The translations under genes were made by a program, and so were the position numbers. A DNA stretch of 64,000 bases from a candidate division KSB3 bacterium (GTDB lineage: Bacteria; Moduliflexota; Moduliflexia; Moduliflexales; Moduliflexaceae), in contig PDSJ01000012.1 of assembly GCA_002748425.1 (NCBI GenBank), forward strand, positions 144,064-208,063, given 5' to 3'. Positions 17,575-26,162 of this stretch are shown here, one piece after another (the stretch's first letter is position 1; the number at the start of each line of letters is the position of its first letter). The notes below the pieces were generated by a model, which was not told the DNA's origin, searched no databases, and saw only the letters and a program-made list of their open reading frames with translations.

Positions 17575-19443
17575 ATGATAAGCCATGACGCAGCACACCA
17601 ACGTATTCTTATTGTGAATGACGCACCGGTGATGCTCAATATCTTGTGCCCTATGCTGACCGATCACGGCTATCGTGTCTATCCGGCTCTCAGTGGGGAG
17701 CTTGCGCTGAAGTTTCTGGAAAAAAATCTGGTGGATCTCATTCTGCTGGAAATCCTGATGCCTCAGATTGACAGCTATGAATTGTGTCGCCGCTTAAAGG
17801 TGAACGAGCGAACCCGGGATATCCCGGTGATCTTTCTCAGCAGACATAACGGAGCATGTGACAAGGTAAAGGCCTTTGAAGCCGGCGGAGTGGATTATAT
17901 CTGCAAGCCCTTTCATCCTGAAGAGGTCTTAACGCGTGTGAAGACACATCTCAAACTTTGTAGCGTACAACAGCAGCTCTCTCAGCAGAATATGCGGCTT
18001 CATAAAGAAATTCGTGAGCGTCATCAGATAGAGCAGCGTTTGTTGCATTTGGAAAAAGCGATCGAAACGGCGCAAATTGGAATCACCATCAGCGATCCTT
18101 CCGGCAAAATTTTGTACAGCAATCCAGCGGATGCAACGATGCACGGATATACGGTTCAGGAGTTGATCGGGCAGTCTTCCAGCATTTTTGCCGCCAGAAA
18201 TTCGGGGCAGGCGCAAGCGCCGGAAAACTTTGAGACGATTTCTCCAAATACCAAACGAATTCGTCAGAACCGGCGTAAAGATGCGTCGGAATTTCCGGTC
18301 GAGCTTATTTCGTCTCCGATCTACGATGCTCAGGGCGGCTACCTTGGACGCGTGACTGTCTGCGAGGATATTACTGAGCGCCAGAAGGCAGAACAGGATT
18401 TGCAGTGTGCAAAAGAGAGCGCTGAGTCGGCAAGTCGTGCCAAAGGCCTTTTTCTCGCAAATATGAGCCATGAACTCAGGACGCCTTTAAATTCCATCCT
18501 GGGCTTTACCCAGCTTATGATCAATCAGCCCTTTCATGCTGAAGAGTCTCTGAACTACTTACAGACCATCAAAAACAGTGGAGAGCATTTGCTGAACCTG
18601 ATCGACGAAGTGCTGGATTACTCGAAAATCGAAGCTCGACGGGTGAGCCTGTATGCAAAAAGTTTTAATCTGTATCATCTTCTTGACGATACCATCAAGA
18701 TGTTCCGGCTGAAAGTCCGGCATAATCCGCAAGTGCAGATTCTGTTCGAGCGTGATGAGCACGTACCCCAGTATATCTGCACTGATGAAGTCAAGCTTCG
18801 TCAGGTTCTGATTAATCTGCTGCAGAATGCGGTAAAATTTACAGCATCGGGCAGTATCAGCCTGAGAGTGAGCTTGAAACAGGTCAAGGAAGAGCAGAAT
18901 CAGATACACGTACAGTTCGAGCTCGAAGACACGGGAATTGGTATTGGGCCTGAAGAGATCGGAAGCGTGTTCGAAGCATTCGGCCAGGCAAATGCCGGAA
19001 AGCATATACATGGCGGCACAGGTCTGGGCTTGGCGATTAGTCGAAAGTTTGTACAATTAATGGGCGGAGATATCAGCGTCAACAGCCGTCTGGAAGAAGG
19101 CAGCCTGTTTACATTTTATATTTGCTGTCAGGAGGGGAGCGTGACTGAAGAGAGCACTACGGCTGAAGAACACGCGGCGGTCCCGGACGATAACGAGTCC
19201 TGGACGGAAACGGACGGGCCTGATATGGATCGGGGACCGAGCGATGCCGAGATGCGGGAGGCTTTGACGGCCTTCGATCCTGAGCTGCTGAAGGACTTTG
19301 AACAGGCTTTAGCGACTGCGGACATTTCAGAGATCCTGAGCGTGCTTGAGCAGATCAAACAGAAAAACGCAGCGCTGGAAAGCAGTCTTCACAAGCTTGT
19401 GGAGAATTTTGAGTATAATACTCTTTTATCTCTCCTTCCCTGA
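17575..19443 (+). CDS. Hybrid sensor kinase: degenerate REC - PAS - HisKA - HATPase
   Basis: 622 residues without membrane segments, so cytoplasmic. The receiver domain (residues 10-127) is atypical: the phosphoacceptor position reads LILLEILMPQID, with Glu59 in place of Asp, and the acidic pocket reads IVNDAP (Asn15-Asp16). A PAS domain follows (~160-280, ending VTVCEDITERQ), then a dimerisation/phosphoacceptor domain with His299 in FLANMSHELRTPLN, and a HATPase_c domain with DTGIGI and GGTGLGLAIS. The last ~100 residues are acidic and helical and might be an output or phosphotransfer-like tail. No partner regulator gene is adjacent. The receiver may be locked in an active-like state or may only bind a partner. 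Confidence 0.88.
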   Translation: MISHDAAHQRILIVNDAPVMLNILCPMLTDHGYRVYPALSGELALKFLEKNLVDLILLEILMPQIDSYELCRRLKVNERTRDIPVIFLSRHNGACDKVKAFEAGGVDYICKPFHPEEVLTRVKTHLKLCSVQQQLSQQNMRLHKEIRERHQIEQRLLHLEKAIETAQIGITISDPSGKILYSNPADATMHGYTVQELIGQSSSIFAARNSGQAQAPENFETISPNTKRIRQNRRKDASEFPVELISSPIYDAQGGYLGRVTVCEDITERQKAEQDLQCAKESAESASRAKGLFLANMSHELRTPLNSILGFTQLMINQPFHAEESLNYLQTIKNSGEHLLNLIDEVLDYSKIEARRVSLYAKSFNLYHLLDDTIKMFRLKVRHNPQVQILFERDEHVPQYICTDEVKLRQVLINLLQNAVKFTASGSISLRVSLKQVKEEQNQIHVQFELEDTGIGIGPEEIGSVFEAFGQANAGKHIHGGTGLGLAISRKFVQLMGGDISVNSRLEEGSLFTFYICCQEGSVTEESTTAEEHAAVPDDNESWTETDGPDMDRGPSDAEMREALTAFDPELLKDFEQALATADISEILSVLEQIKQKNAALESSLHKLVENFEYNTLLSLLP

Positions 19444-19601
19444 GAGTGGCAGCAAGGATCGCAATTGTCCGGCAGAAAAAAACGGAACAAGAACGACATA
19501 CGATCTCCGTAGCCTCTGGAGAAGTCTGCTGAAGGGCCATCAGGATCAGCCTTTGGGAAAGCGTTTCCTGATGCCCAGAGTTCCATCGCCTCCTTCATGA
19601 G

Positions 19602-19991
19602 CTATTGTGTCACAGCATCGTAGTCCGCTGTCTTGTCTCCGAGTATCTGGATGACCACCTTATTGGGGACGCAGGCGATGATCTCACCGGAACGCGAAAT
19701 ACGCCCGCTGTGAATGCAGATTTTGTTCCGGCAGGGAGACTCCGTAACATGCACGTGCCCATCATGGATTGTAAGCAGTGTTTCCCCCAGCGGTCCGGGC
19801 ACGGCAAGGGTCTGATTCTCAGCAAGCGAAAGGAGTGCAGAGTGCGTGCCATTGACTTCTATCTGGACGGTGTTACCCGTTTTTCCGACTCGGCTGAGAA
19901 GTGGAAATCCTGCCAGTGAGATACTCAGCAAAACGGCAATCACAATCTTGTCGCCTGTGGTCAGAATCTGCGCGAGACGCGTTGTGTTCAT
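19602..19991 (-). CDS. NusG domain II-containing small membrane-anchored protein
   Basis: 129 residues. One membrane segment (residues ~14-33, GDKIVIAVLLSISLAGFPLL) is followed by an extracytoplasmic beta-rich domain with CRNKICIHSGRISRSGEI and IACVPNKVVIQIL, the signature of the NusG_II (DUF1312-like) family, including two closely spaced cysteines and one further cysteine. Role in this family is unclear; it is often found near electron-transfer or flavin-related proteins. It is preceded on the same strand by the SBF transporter gene, 144 bp away. Confidence 0.8.
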   Translation of the reverse strand: MNTTRLAQILTTGDKIVIAVLLSISLAGFPLLSRVGKTGNTVQIEVNGTHSALLSLAENQTLAVPGPLGETLLTIHDGHVHVTESPCRNKICIHSGRISRSGEIIACVPNKVVIQILGDKTADYDAVTQ

Positions 19992-20135
19992 AGCGTGTTC
20001 CTTGAGAAAGCGATCATAAACATATTCGGGAACGTTGTAAAGGATTTGATCGACCGGGATGAAAAATATTTTTTGCTGAAAGCCGGGGGTTCACCTTGAA
20101 ATGCTTCACATGAACGTCCGCAGATGTCCTGCTCG

Positions 20136-21032
20136 TCATGTGACTCTGCTGCGCTCCCGGTTGAAATAACAGATCAGCAACGTGTTGAAGAGATGCTGGG
20201 TTATCATATACACTGTTGGAGGGATTGCAGCAAGGGGATCGAAATTTGCCAGGGCCAGCCAGATGCAGAGACTACAGTTTTTATGCCCCAGAGTTGACCC
20301 CAGCGCTTTTTTCATGTCAAGCCCTCTGCCCGAGAGATAGCCGGAGAGGTAAAAACTTCCTGCAAGCAGAACTATCGTGATTGTGAGCAGCGCCAGATCC
20401 CTGGCAGGAATGTGGCGCAAGGATACTGATGACGACGAGATCGCGATATAAATTATCAGAAGAAGAATGGCATGAGAAGAGCCCGAAAAGCCTTGGATCA
20501 GGCCATTCAGCCCTTGTGAGCGTTTTGCCAGACACGAGAGGATAAAGGGAAGGAAAACGAGCATGAGTAATTTACTGATGAGCGGCCAGAACGGGATCGT
20601 CAGATCGTTGGTCTGAAAATACGATTTCATGAGGATGGGGTAGCTGAAAGGCGCCAGGAGGTTGAAAATGACGACATTCGTCACTGCAATTTCACGGCTG
20701 CCCCTGATGAGTCCGACAATGACAGGGCCTGAGATGGCTGCCGGACTGATCGCACTGAGGAACATGCCGATTCGGAAGGGGGCAGGAAATGTTTTCGTTG
20801 CTGTGAATATCAGCCAGGGAAACACGAAAAGCACAAGTAAACAGTAAATCGGCACTCCTCGTTGAAAAAAATGCTGTGCGGCAAATTTCATGTGGTAGAA
20901 GTTGAAAAACATGAGGGTTGCCAGCAGATACGGAATACTTGGTTTCACATGTCGTCCGAGCGGAAAGATGATCCCAAGCATAATGGCAGCAAACAAGAGC
21001 AGAAGAAAGTATTTTTTCATGCAGACAGCCAT
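20136..21032 (-). CDS. SBF-family (bile acid:sodium symporter-like) transporter
   Basis: 298 residues, almost entirely hydrophobic, with about nine or ten membrane segments. Features of the BASS/SBF fold are visible: FLSAISPAAISGPVIVGLIRGS in the first half and LGSTLGHKNCSLCIWLAL in the second, matching the two crossover regions of the family. The start is chosen at 21032 because AGGA lies 7 nt upstream; an internal ATG at 21020 lacks a ribosome site. Substrate cannot be deduced: relatives move organic acids, arsenite or sterol acids. Confidence 0.78.
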   Translation of the reverse strand: MAVCMKKYFLLLLFAAIMLGIIFPLGRHVKPSIPYLLATLMFFNFYHMKFAAQHFFQRGVPIYCLLVLFVFPWLIFTATKTFPAPFRIGMFLSAISPAAISGPVIVGLIRGSREIAVTNVVIFNLLAPFSYPILMKSYFQTNDLTIPFWPLISKLLMLVFLPFILSCLAKRSQGLNGLIQGFSGSSHAILLLIIYIAISSSSVSLRHIPARDLALLTITIVLLAGSFYLSGYLSGRGLDMKKALGSTLGHKNCSLCIWLALANFDPLAAIPPTVYMITQHLFNTLLICYFNRERSRVT

Positions 21033-21247
21033 ATGCAATCCTGGAAGCGTGTCAATAAAAAGCGGCGTGTGACTGACAAAATACGAGCTACACGAGAGGA
21101 ATGCAGGGCTGTGAGCGCGCGCCTTTTCTCCTTGACAAAGCTAAAGGGCTGCGCAAGTTCATTGAAGGCCGCTGAACACGAGTCAAGTTTGCCGTGCAGA
21201 ACACGGGTTTATCACTACGAGAGTCAGGACTATGGAGAATGGGGATC

Positions 21248-22264
21248 ATGGATGGAGAAGCGCGTTTGTTGCTCTGGAATTACACTCGCGATGAGAAAGC
21301 CGAGCTGGACCGGTTCCTTGAAGAACTGAAAGCGCCGCCGGCAGTAACAATTGAAAAAAATCAGGGTTATGTGTTGTTGAAAGACATTATTCACGGTGCT
21401 AAGCGCAGTGAAAAAGAGTATGAGTGTGACGAAAAAATCGTTCTGTTTTACAACGTTCCTCCAAAGGGAATCTCTTTTTTGATTAATACAGGAAAGGAAC
21501 GGAGATTACCCTCTCCGATTTATGCATCGGTGACAGCGCATTCGATTGAATGGCCTTTTTGTAAGCTGGCTCAGGAATTGCTGCACGAACGTGAGGCTGT
21601 TCGGGTCGCGATGGTCATGAAAGATGCCGAAGCGTTGATTTTTGATATGGATGGTGTGATCGCCGATTCAGAACCGTTACATTTTGAAGCAGAAAAAGCG
21701 ACTCTGCTGGCTCGAGGCATCGAGGCTCCCTGGTCGGAATGGCATATCTTTACGGGCCTGACTGAGGAAAAAATTTTTCGCTATATTGTGGATCATTTTA
21801 CCGACGGCGCTTTTTCGCCTGAGGAGTTAATTGAGGCCAAGTTTGAGATCTTCATCGACATGTTGAACGAAAAGGTTCAGCCGGTTCCCGGAGCCCTGGA
21901 CTTTATCAGTCGTTCCAGGAAGACATTTCACAAAATGGCCGTGACAACGTCGAGTCTGGCTCTTACGCAGCAGGTCGTGTTCAATAAATTTCAGTTGCAT
22001 GACGTGTTCGACGTCATTGTGACAGGCGATGCAATCGTGCGCGGGAAACCGGATCCCGAACCTTATGTCATCACAGTTGAACGCTTGGGGCTGCCGGCTG
22101 AACGCTGCGTTGTTTTTGAGGACTCTTTAAACGGCATTCGATCCGCAAAAGGCGCCGGCTGCAACGTGATTGGAATTGGAACGTCTTTTTCCGGGAAGGC
22201 CCTGCTGGAAGCCGGAGCTGCTGCCGTGATTGAGAATTTTGAATTTTTTGATAACAACGCCTGA
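21248..22264 (+). CDS. DUF3783 domain fused to HAD-family phosphatase/phosphoglucomutase-like enzyme
   Basis: 338 residues. Residues 1-120 contain a DUF3783 domain, recognised by VPPKGISFLINTGKE and LPSPIYASVTAHSIEWPF. Residues ~128-335 form a HAD subfamily I hydrolase: DMDGV with nucleophile Asp133 and acid/base Asp135, cap domain, TTSSLAL (motif II), lysine in GKPDPEPY (motif III) and FEDSLNGIRSAKGAG (motif IV). The sequence most resembles beta-phosphoglucomutase or phosphoglycolate-phosphatase-like enzymes; the substrate is not readable. Start at 21248 has GGAG 10 nt upstream; ATG at 21239 is an alternative. Not part of the proteasome operon, which has its own promoter. Confidence 0.83.
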   Translation: MDGEARLLLWNYTRDEKAELDRFLEELKAPPAVTIEKNQGYVLLKDIIHGAKRSEKEYECDEKIVLFYNVPPKGISFLINTGKERRLPSPIYASVTAHSIEWPFCKLAQELLHEREAVRVAMVMKDAEALIFDMDGVIADSEPLHFEAEKATLLARGIEAPWSEWHIFTGLTEEKIFRYIVDHFTDGAFSPEELIEAKFEIFIDMLNEKVQPVPGALDFISRSRKTFHKMAVTTSSLALTQQVVFNKFQLHDVFDVIVTGDAIVRGKPDPEPYVITVERLGLPAERCVVFEDSLNGIRSAKGAGCNVIGIGTSFSGKALLEAGAAAVIENFEFFDNNA

Positions 22265-22362
22265 GTTCCACCAGATCACGCGCCGGCTGACAGCATGCCC
22301 TGTGAGGCTGTACGCGTTCCTGAAGAGCGGGGTTCGGGAAGCGTTTTTCTCAGAGCTTTCGC

Positions 22363-22391
22363 TTGACAGTCTGCTGGCAGGATCGTATAAT
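22363..22391 (+). promoter_or_regulatory. Perfect-consensus sigma-70 promoter of the proteasome operon
   Basis: TTGACA, spacer of exactly 17 nt, TATAAT: identical to the sigma-70 consensus in both hexamers. Transcription would begin near 22398, leaving an ~84-nt leader before mpa. Confidence 0.88.
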
Positions 22392-22409
22392 AAGTTACGG
22401 ATCGATTTC

Positions 22410-22454
22410 ATGGCTGCACCGAAGATCATCATGTTTTTGCTGTGTGCTGTTTGA
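22410..22454 (+). CDS. Possible 14-codon leader ORF upstream of mpa
   Basis: ATG to TGA reading MAAPKIIMFLLCAV, lying entirely inside the predicted mpa leader transcript. There is no convincing ribosome site, so it may be chance. If translated it could influence mpa expression. Confidence 0.15.
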   Translation: MAAPKIIMFLLCAV

Positions 22455-22481
22455 GAAATTCAGCGCCTGGAGTGAGTCTGG

Positions 22482-24311
22482 ATGGGGGAATTTTACAGAA
22501 AGAACGACAAGAAAAATTTTATGCGCTCTACCATGAAACGGCTGTCATCGCATTTTCCGGGCAACAACGCTGCCGTGCAGCACAGGCTGTGCGTGTTCGA
22601 AGAGCACATGAAAGAGCTGCACAAGCACATTCGCTTTCTGGAAGGCGAGTTGGATGAGTTGATGCAAAAACTCGAAAGAAATGTCCGCGAGTTTGAGGTT
22701 CTGCGCAAAAAATACTACCGCGTTAAAGAACAGCAGCGTGAATCCCGGCGTCGCAATGAGCGTCTTGTGTCAAAACTTCAGCAGTTGAAAACACTCATCA
22801 GGGAAAAACAGGATGAAATCGAGACGCTTTGCGTTCCTCCGAATAGTTATGCCACGTACATTGCTCTGAATGATGACGGCAGTATTGATATTGAGAGTGA
22901 AGGCCGGCGCCTGCGGGTGACAGCCCGACCTGGACTTGAACCGAGGTCCTTTCGTTCCGGCCAGCAGCTGCTCCTGAATGAATCCTTGAATATCATCGGC
23001 ACGGCAGATCAGGAAACAAGAGGGGAAGTGGTTCAGGTGAAGGACCTCCTTGATGAGAAACGGGTGATCGTCAGCGGGCGGGCGGATGAAGAAAAAGTCA
23101 TCAGCCTTGCAGACGAACTGAAGGACATCAAGATTTCTGCCGGCGATAATTTGTTGCTGAACCCGCGCTCGAATTATGCCGTTGAGAAGTTGCCCAGGCA
23201 GTACGTCGAAGAACTGCTGCTGGAAGAAGTTCCTGATGTCGGCTACGAACAGATCGGGGGACTGGAGGAGCAAATCGAGAAAATCCGTGATGCGGTGGAG
23301 TTGTCCTGTCTCTATCCGAAAGAATTTCAGGCGTATCAATTGAGGCCCCCAAAAGGCGTGTTACTCTATGGCCCTCCCGGATGCGGCAAAACCATGATCG
23401 CAAAGGCGATCGCACAGAGTTTAGCAAAAAAGCTTGAAGAAAAAACCGGTCATTCCGCCAAAAGCTTTTTCTTGAATGTCAAAGGCCCGGAGCTCTTGAA
23501 TAAGTATGTCGGCGAAACCGAGTACAAATTGCGGCAAATTTTTTCGCTGGCCAGGGAAAAAGCCTCGGATGAGACGCCAGTGGTGATCTTTTTTGACGAA
23601 ATGGATGCCCTGTTTCGCTTGCGGGGATCGGGTATCTCCTCCGACATGGAGGCGACGGTTGTCGCTCAGTTTCTGGCAGAGATCGATGGGGTCGAAGCCC
23701 TGAAAAACGTCATTATCATAGGGGCGAGTAATCGACAGGACCTGATCGACCCGGCAGTGCTGCGTCCGGGACGTCTGGATGTGAAAATCAAGATCGATCG
23801 CCCGGACAGAACAGCGGCCAAACAGATTTTTGTTAAATATCTGACTGCGGATTTGCCGATCCATAAGGACGAACTTGCAGAACACGACAACGACGTTGAC
23901 GCGACGCTTGACTACATTATTGAAGAAACCGTTGAGCAGATGTACCATGTCGGGGAAGACAATAAATTCCTGGAAGTCACCTATGCGAAAGGCGGAAAAG
24001 ACATCTATTATTTTAAGGATTTTGTCAGCGGTGCCATGATCGAGCATATCGTGCGCCGAGCCAAGAAATATGCGTTGAAGCGCTTTCTTGCCGAGCAGGA
24101 AGGGGGGCTGAAGTGTGAGGACTTCCTGCGGGCGGCGCAGGATGAATTCAAAGAGCATGAGGAACTCCCAAATACGACCAACCCGGATGACTGGGCAAAG
24201 ATCGCCGGCCGTAAAGGCGAGCAGATTGTCAATGTGAGAGTCCTTCAGCAATCCCATGACGACAGATCGGAAAAAACGATTGAGACGATCACGGCAGGAC
24301 AGTATTTATAG
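22482..24311 (+). CDS. mpa: Proteasomal ATPase Mpa/ARC
   Basis: 609 residues. Order: N-terminal coiled coil (residues ~35-120, captures Pup in the mycobacterial protein), two small OB-type domains (~125-250), AAA+ domain with Walker A GPPGCGKT (297-304), Walker B VVIFFDEMD (Asp372, Glu373) and second region of homology ASNRQDLIDPAVLRPGRLD. The last four residues are GQYL, the motif that docks into the alpha-ring pockets and opens the proteasome gate. It forms a hexameric unfoldase that recognises pupylated proteins and feeds them to PrcBA. First gene of the operon; dop follows after 9 bp. Ribosome site GGAG 9 nt before the ATG. Confidence 0.97.
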   Translation: MGEFYRKNDKKNFMRSTMKRLSSHFPGNNAAVQHRLCVFEEHMKELHKHIRFLEGELDELMQKLERNVREFEVLRKKYYRVKEQQRESRRRNERLVSKLQQLKTLIREKQDEIETLCVPPNSYATYIALNDDGSIDIESEGRRLRVTARPGLEPRSFRSGQQLLLNESLNIIGTADQETRGEVVQVKDLLDEKRVIVSGRADEEKVISLADELKDIKISAGDNLLLNPRSNYAVEKLPRQYVEELLLEEVPDVGYEQIGGLEEQIEKIRDAVELSCLYPKEFQAYQLRPPKGVLLYGPPGCGKTMIAKAIAQSLAKKLEEKTGHSAKSFFLNVKGPELLNKYVGETEYKLRQIFSLAREKASDETPVVIFFDEMDALFRLRGSGISSDMEATVVAQFLAEIDGVEALKNVIIIGASNRQDLIDPAVLRPGRLDVKIKIDRPDRTAAKQIFVKYLTADLPIHKDELAEHDNDVDATLDYIIEETVEQMYHVGEDNKFLEVTYAKGGKDIYYFKDFVSGAMIEHIVRRAKKYALKRFLAEQEGGLKCEDFLRAAQDEFKEHEELPNTTNPDDWAKIAGRKGEQIVNVRVLQQSHDDRSEKTIETITAGQYL

Positions 24312-24320
24312 GACGGATGA

Positions 24321-25805
24321 ATGGCGCTTCTTAAGATTCTCGGCACTGAAACCGAATATGGCATCACCGTAAAAAATAGTGAGACATTCGATCCGATTGC
24401 GTCTTCGACGCTGATCGTGAACAGCTATGAGCAAGGGCAGCGCGTGCAGATCTCCTGGGATTATGAGGGCGAAAGTCCCTTTGTCGATGCGCGCGGTTTC
24501 GCTATCGATCGATGTGTCGAGCCTCCGAAGATCCAGGAAAATTCCACGATCAATAAAATCCTTGATAATGGAGCGCGGTTCTATGTGGATCACGCGCATC
24601 CTGAGTTTTCCACCCCGGAGTGCTCCAATCCGAGAGATGTCGTGCTCTACGAAAAGGCCGGCGATCGGATTCTGTATCAAAGCATGGTGAACGCCAACAC
24701 CACGCTCCCTGCGGATCAGCAGATACTGCTGTATAAGAATAACAGCGATTATAAAGGGAATAGTTATGGCTATCATGAAAATTATCTCCTTGATCGCCGT
24801 TTGTCTTTTGATCGCATTGCGCAGTATTTCACGACCTTTCTGGTGACCCGCCAGATCTTTTGCGGGGCTGGAAAAGTCGGAGCGGAGAATCGGAGGGCTG
24901 CTGTGCCGTTTCAAATCTCGCAGCGCGCGGATTTTTTTGAAACAGCGCTCGGTCTTGATACGATGATGAAACGCCCGATCGTGAATACACGCGATGAACC
25001 CCATGCAGATCGCTCGAAATACCGACGCCTTCACGTTATCACCGGCGATGTGAATCTGTCGGAATATTCAACCTACTTAAAGCTTGGATCCACAGCGTTG
25101 ATGCTGCAGATGATTGAAGACGGCGCCCTGGACGATCCCCTGACGTTACAAAATCCGCTTGCAGCCATGCATGACGTTTCGCGGGATTTGAGCTGTTCGC
25201 GCCCCTTGCCCCTGGATAATGGGATGAGCCTGAGCGCCCTGGAGATTCAGCGGCGCTATCTGGAAACAGCGCAACGCTCTATCAGTGATCGCAGCGAAGA
25301 TCCATATGTAAAAGACCTGATCGAGACATGGGCATATGTGCTTGATTGCCTTGGAGAGAATCCCCGCTTGCTGTGTCACAAGCTGGATTGGGTGATTAAA
25401 CACGAGCTGCTGCAACAGTACTGCGACAGCCGTCGATGTGATTGGAGCGATCCGAGAATGAGCATGCTGGATCTGCAGTATCATGATCTCCGGCCTGAAA
25501 AAAGCCTGTATCATGTTCTGTTGCGGCAGGGACACGTGGAGCGTCTTGTGTCAGACGATGAGATTCTCCGGGCGGTTCGGAATCCCCCGCAAGATACCAG
25601 GGCCTACTTTCGCGGGCAATGTCTGCAGCGCTTTCGGGAGCGCGTACATGGAGTGAGCTGGGGAGCGATCTCTTTTAATGTCGATCGCACACGCGTGAAA
25701 CGCATTCTGATGCCAGAGCCTGGAAAAGGGACGAAATTGCATGTCGAGCAGTTGTTGGAAAAATCCCAAACTGTGGAAGAATTATTGACAAATATCGCGC
25801 AGTAG
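24321..25805 (+). CDS. dop: Pup deamidase/depupylase Dop
   Basis: 494 residues, glutamine-synthetase-like fold of the Pup ligase family. Visible features: GTETEYGI with the Mg/ATP-ligating Glu10, an insertion (residues ~20-75) corresponding to the Dop loop that PafA lacks, YVDHAHPEFSTPEC with Asp90 matching the catalytic Asp of Dop, and NSYGYHENYL. About 40% of the sequence looks colinear with PafA downstream, as expected for paralogues. Because Pup here already ends in Glu, its main job should be removal of Pup from substrates and not Pup deamidation. It follows mpa by 9 bp in the same operon. Confidence 0.95.
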   Translation: MALLKILGTETEYGITVKNSETFDPIASSTLIVNSYEQGQRVQISWDYEGESPFVDARGFAIDRCVEPPKIQENSTINKILDNGARFYVDHAHPEFSTPECSNPRDVVLYEKAGDRILYQSMVNANTTLPADQQILLYKNNSDYKGNSYGYHENYLLDRRLSFDRIAQYFTTFLVTRQIFCGAGKVGAENRRAAVPFQISQRADFFETALGLDTMMKRPIVNTRDEPHADRSKYRRLHVITGDVNLSEYSTYLKLGSTALMLQMIEDGALDDPLTLQNPLAAMHDVSRDLSCSRPLPLDNGMSLSALEIQRRYLETAQRSISDRSEDPYVKDLIETWAYVLDCLGENPRLLCHKLDWVIKHELLQQYCDSRRCDWSDPRMSMLDLQYHDLRPEKSLYHVLLRQGHVERLVSDDEILRAVRNPPQDTRAYFRGQCLQRFRERVHGVSWGAISFNVDRTRVKRILMPEPGKGTKLHVEQLLEKSQTVEELLTNIAQ

Positions 25806-25832
25806 CATTATAAGACGCTTCAGGACGAGTTT

Positions 25833-25934
25833 ATGATTGCACGCGAGAACCCCTTTGTCAGAAAATACGAGGTACTATGCAGATCTGTGTATGTCCGTAT
25901 GGACGTTATCCCAGCGCAGCGAAACGTTGTATGA
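25833..25934 (+). CDS. Possible 33-residue ORF between dop and pup, ATGA-coupled to pup
   Basis: ATG to TGA encoding MIARENPFVRKYEVLCRSVY and 13 more residues. An AGGA ribosome-like site lies about 7 nt upstream. Its TGA overlaps the ATG at 25931 in the arrangement ATGA, the classic junction of coupled operon genes. I do not recognise the peptide. It may be a genuine small protein, a translational coupling device for pup, or chance. The longer (94-residue) pup model would use the same DNA in another frame, so the two readings compete. Confidence 0.3.
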   Translation: MIARENPFVRKYEVLCRSVYVRMDVIPAQRNVV

Positions 25935-26161
25935 AGCTGCTAAGCGCTGCCGCAGAGCAGGAGTCGACGGAAAAATCTGTTGAAAAATCGACACCGGCAT
26001 CTTCTCAGTCAGCTGACGCATCACAGCGGAAAAAAGCCGTGAGCGAAAAAGGTGAACGACTGAAACAGGACTTTGAAAAAATTATAGACGAGATCGATGA
26101 CGTGCTTGAAGAGAATGCAGAAGAGTTTATCAAAAGTTATGTCCAGAGAGGAGGCGAGTGA
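25931..26161 (+). CDS. pup: Prokaryotic ubiquitin-like protein Pup
   Basis: 76 residues from the ATG at 25931. The N-terminal half is Ser/Thr/Lys/Gln-rich and disordered-looking. The C-terminal half is the Pup helix with IDEIDDVLEENAEEFIKSYV, then QRGGE. The terminal Glu means it is ready for ligation by PafA without deamidation, unlike the Gln-ended mycobacterial Pup. An upstream in-frame ATG at 25877 with a GAGG site would give 94 residues, adding a Cys-containing stretch unusual for Pup; I favour the shorter form for its normal length and ATGA coupling, without certainty. The prcB gene starts right after its stop codon. Confidence 0.93.
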   Translation: MKLLSAAAEQESTEKSVEKSTPASSQSADASQRKKAVSEKGERLKQDFEKIIDEIDDVLEENAEEFIKSYVQRGGE

Positions 26162-26162
26162 G

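Noticed and set aside
23421..24257. 278-codon ORF opposite mpa
   Set aside because: Antisense to the AAA domain; the mpa frame is unambiguous.
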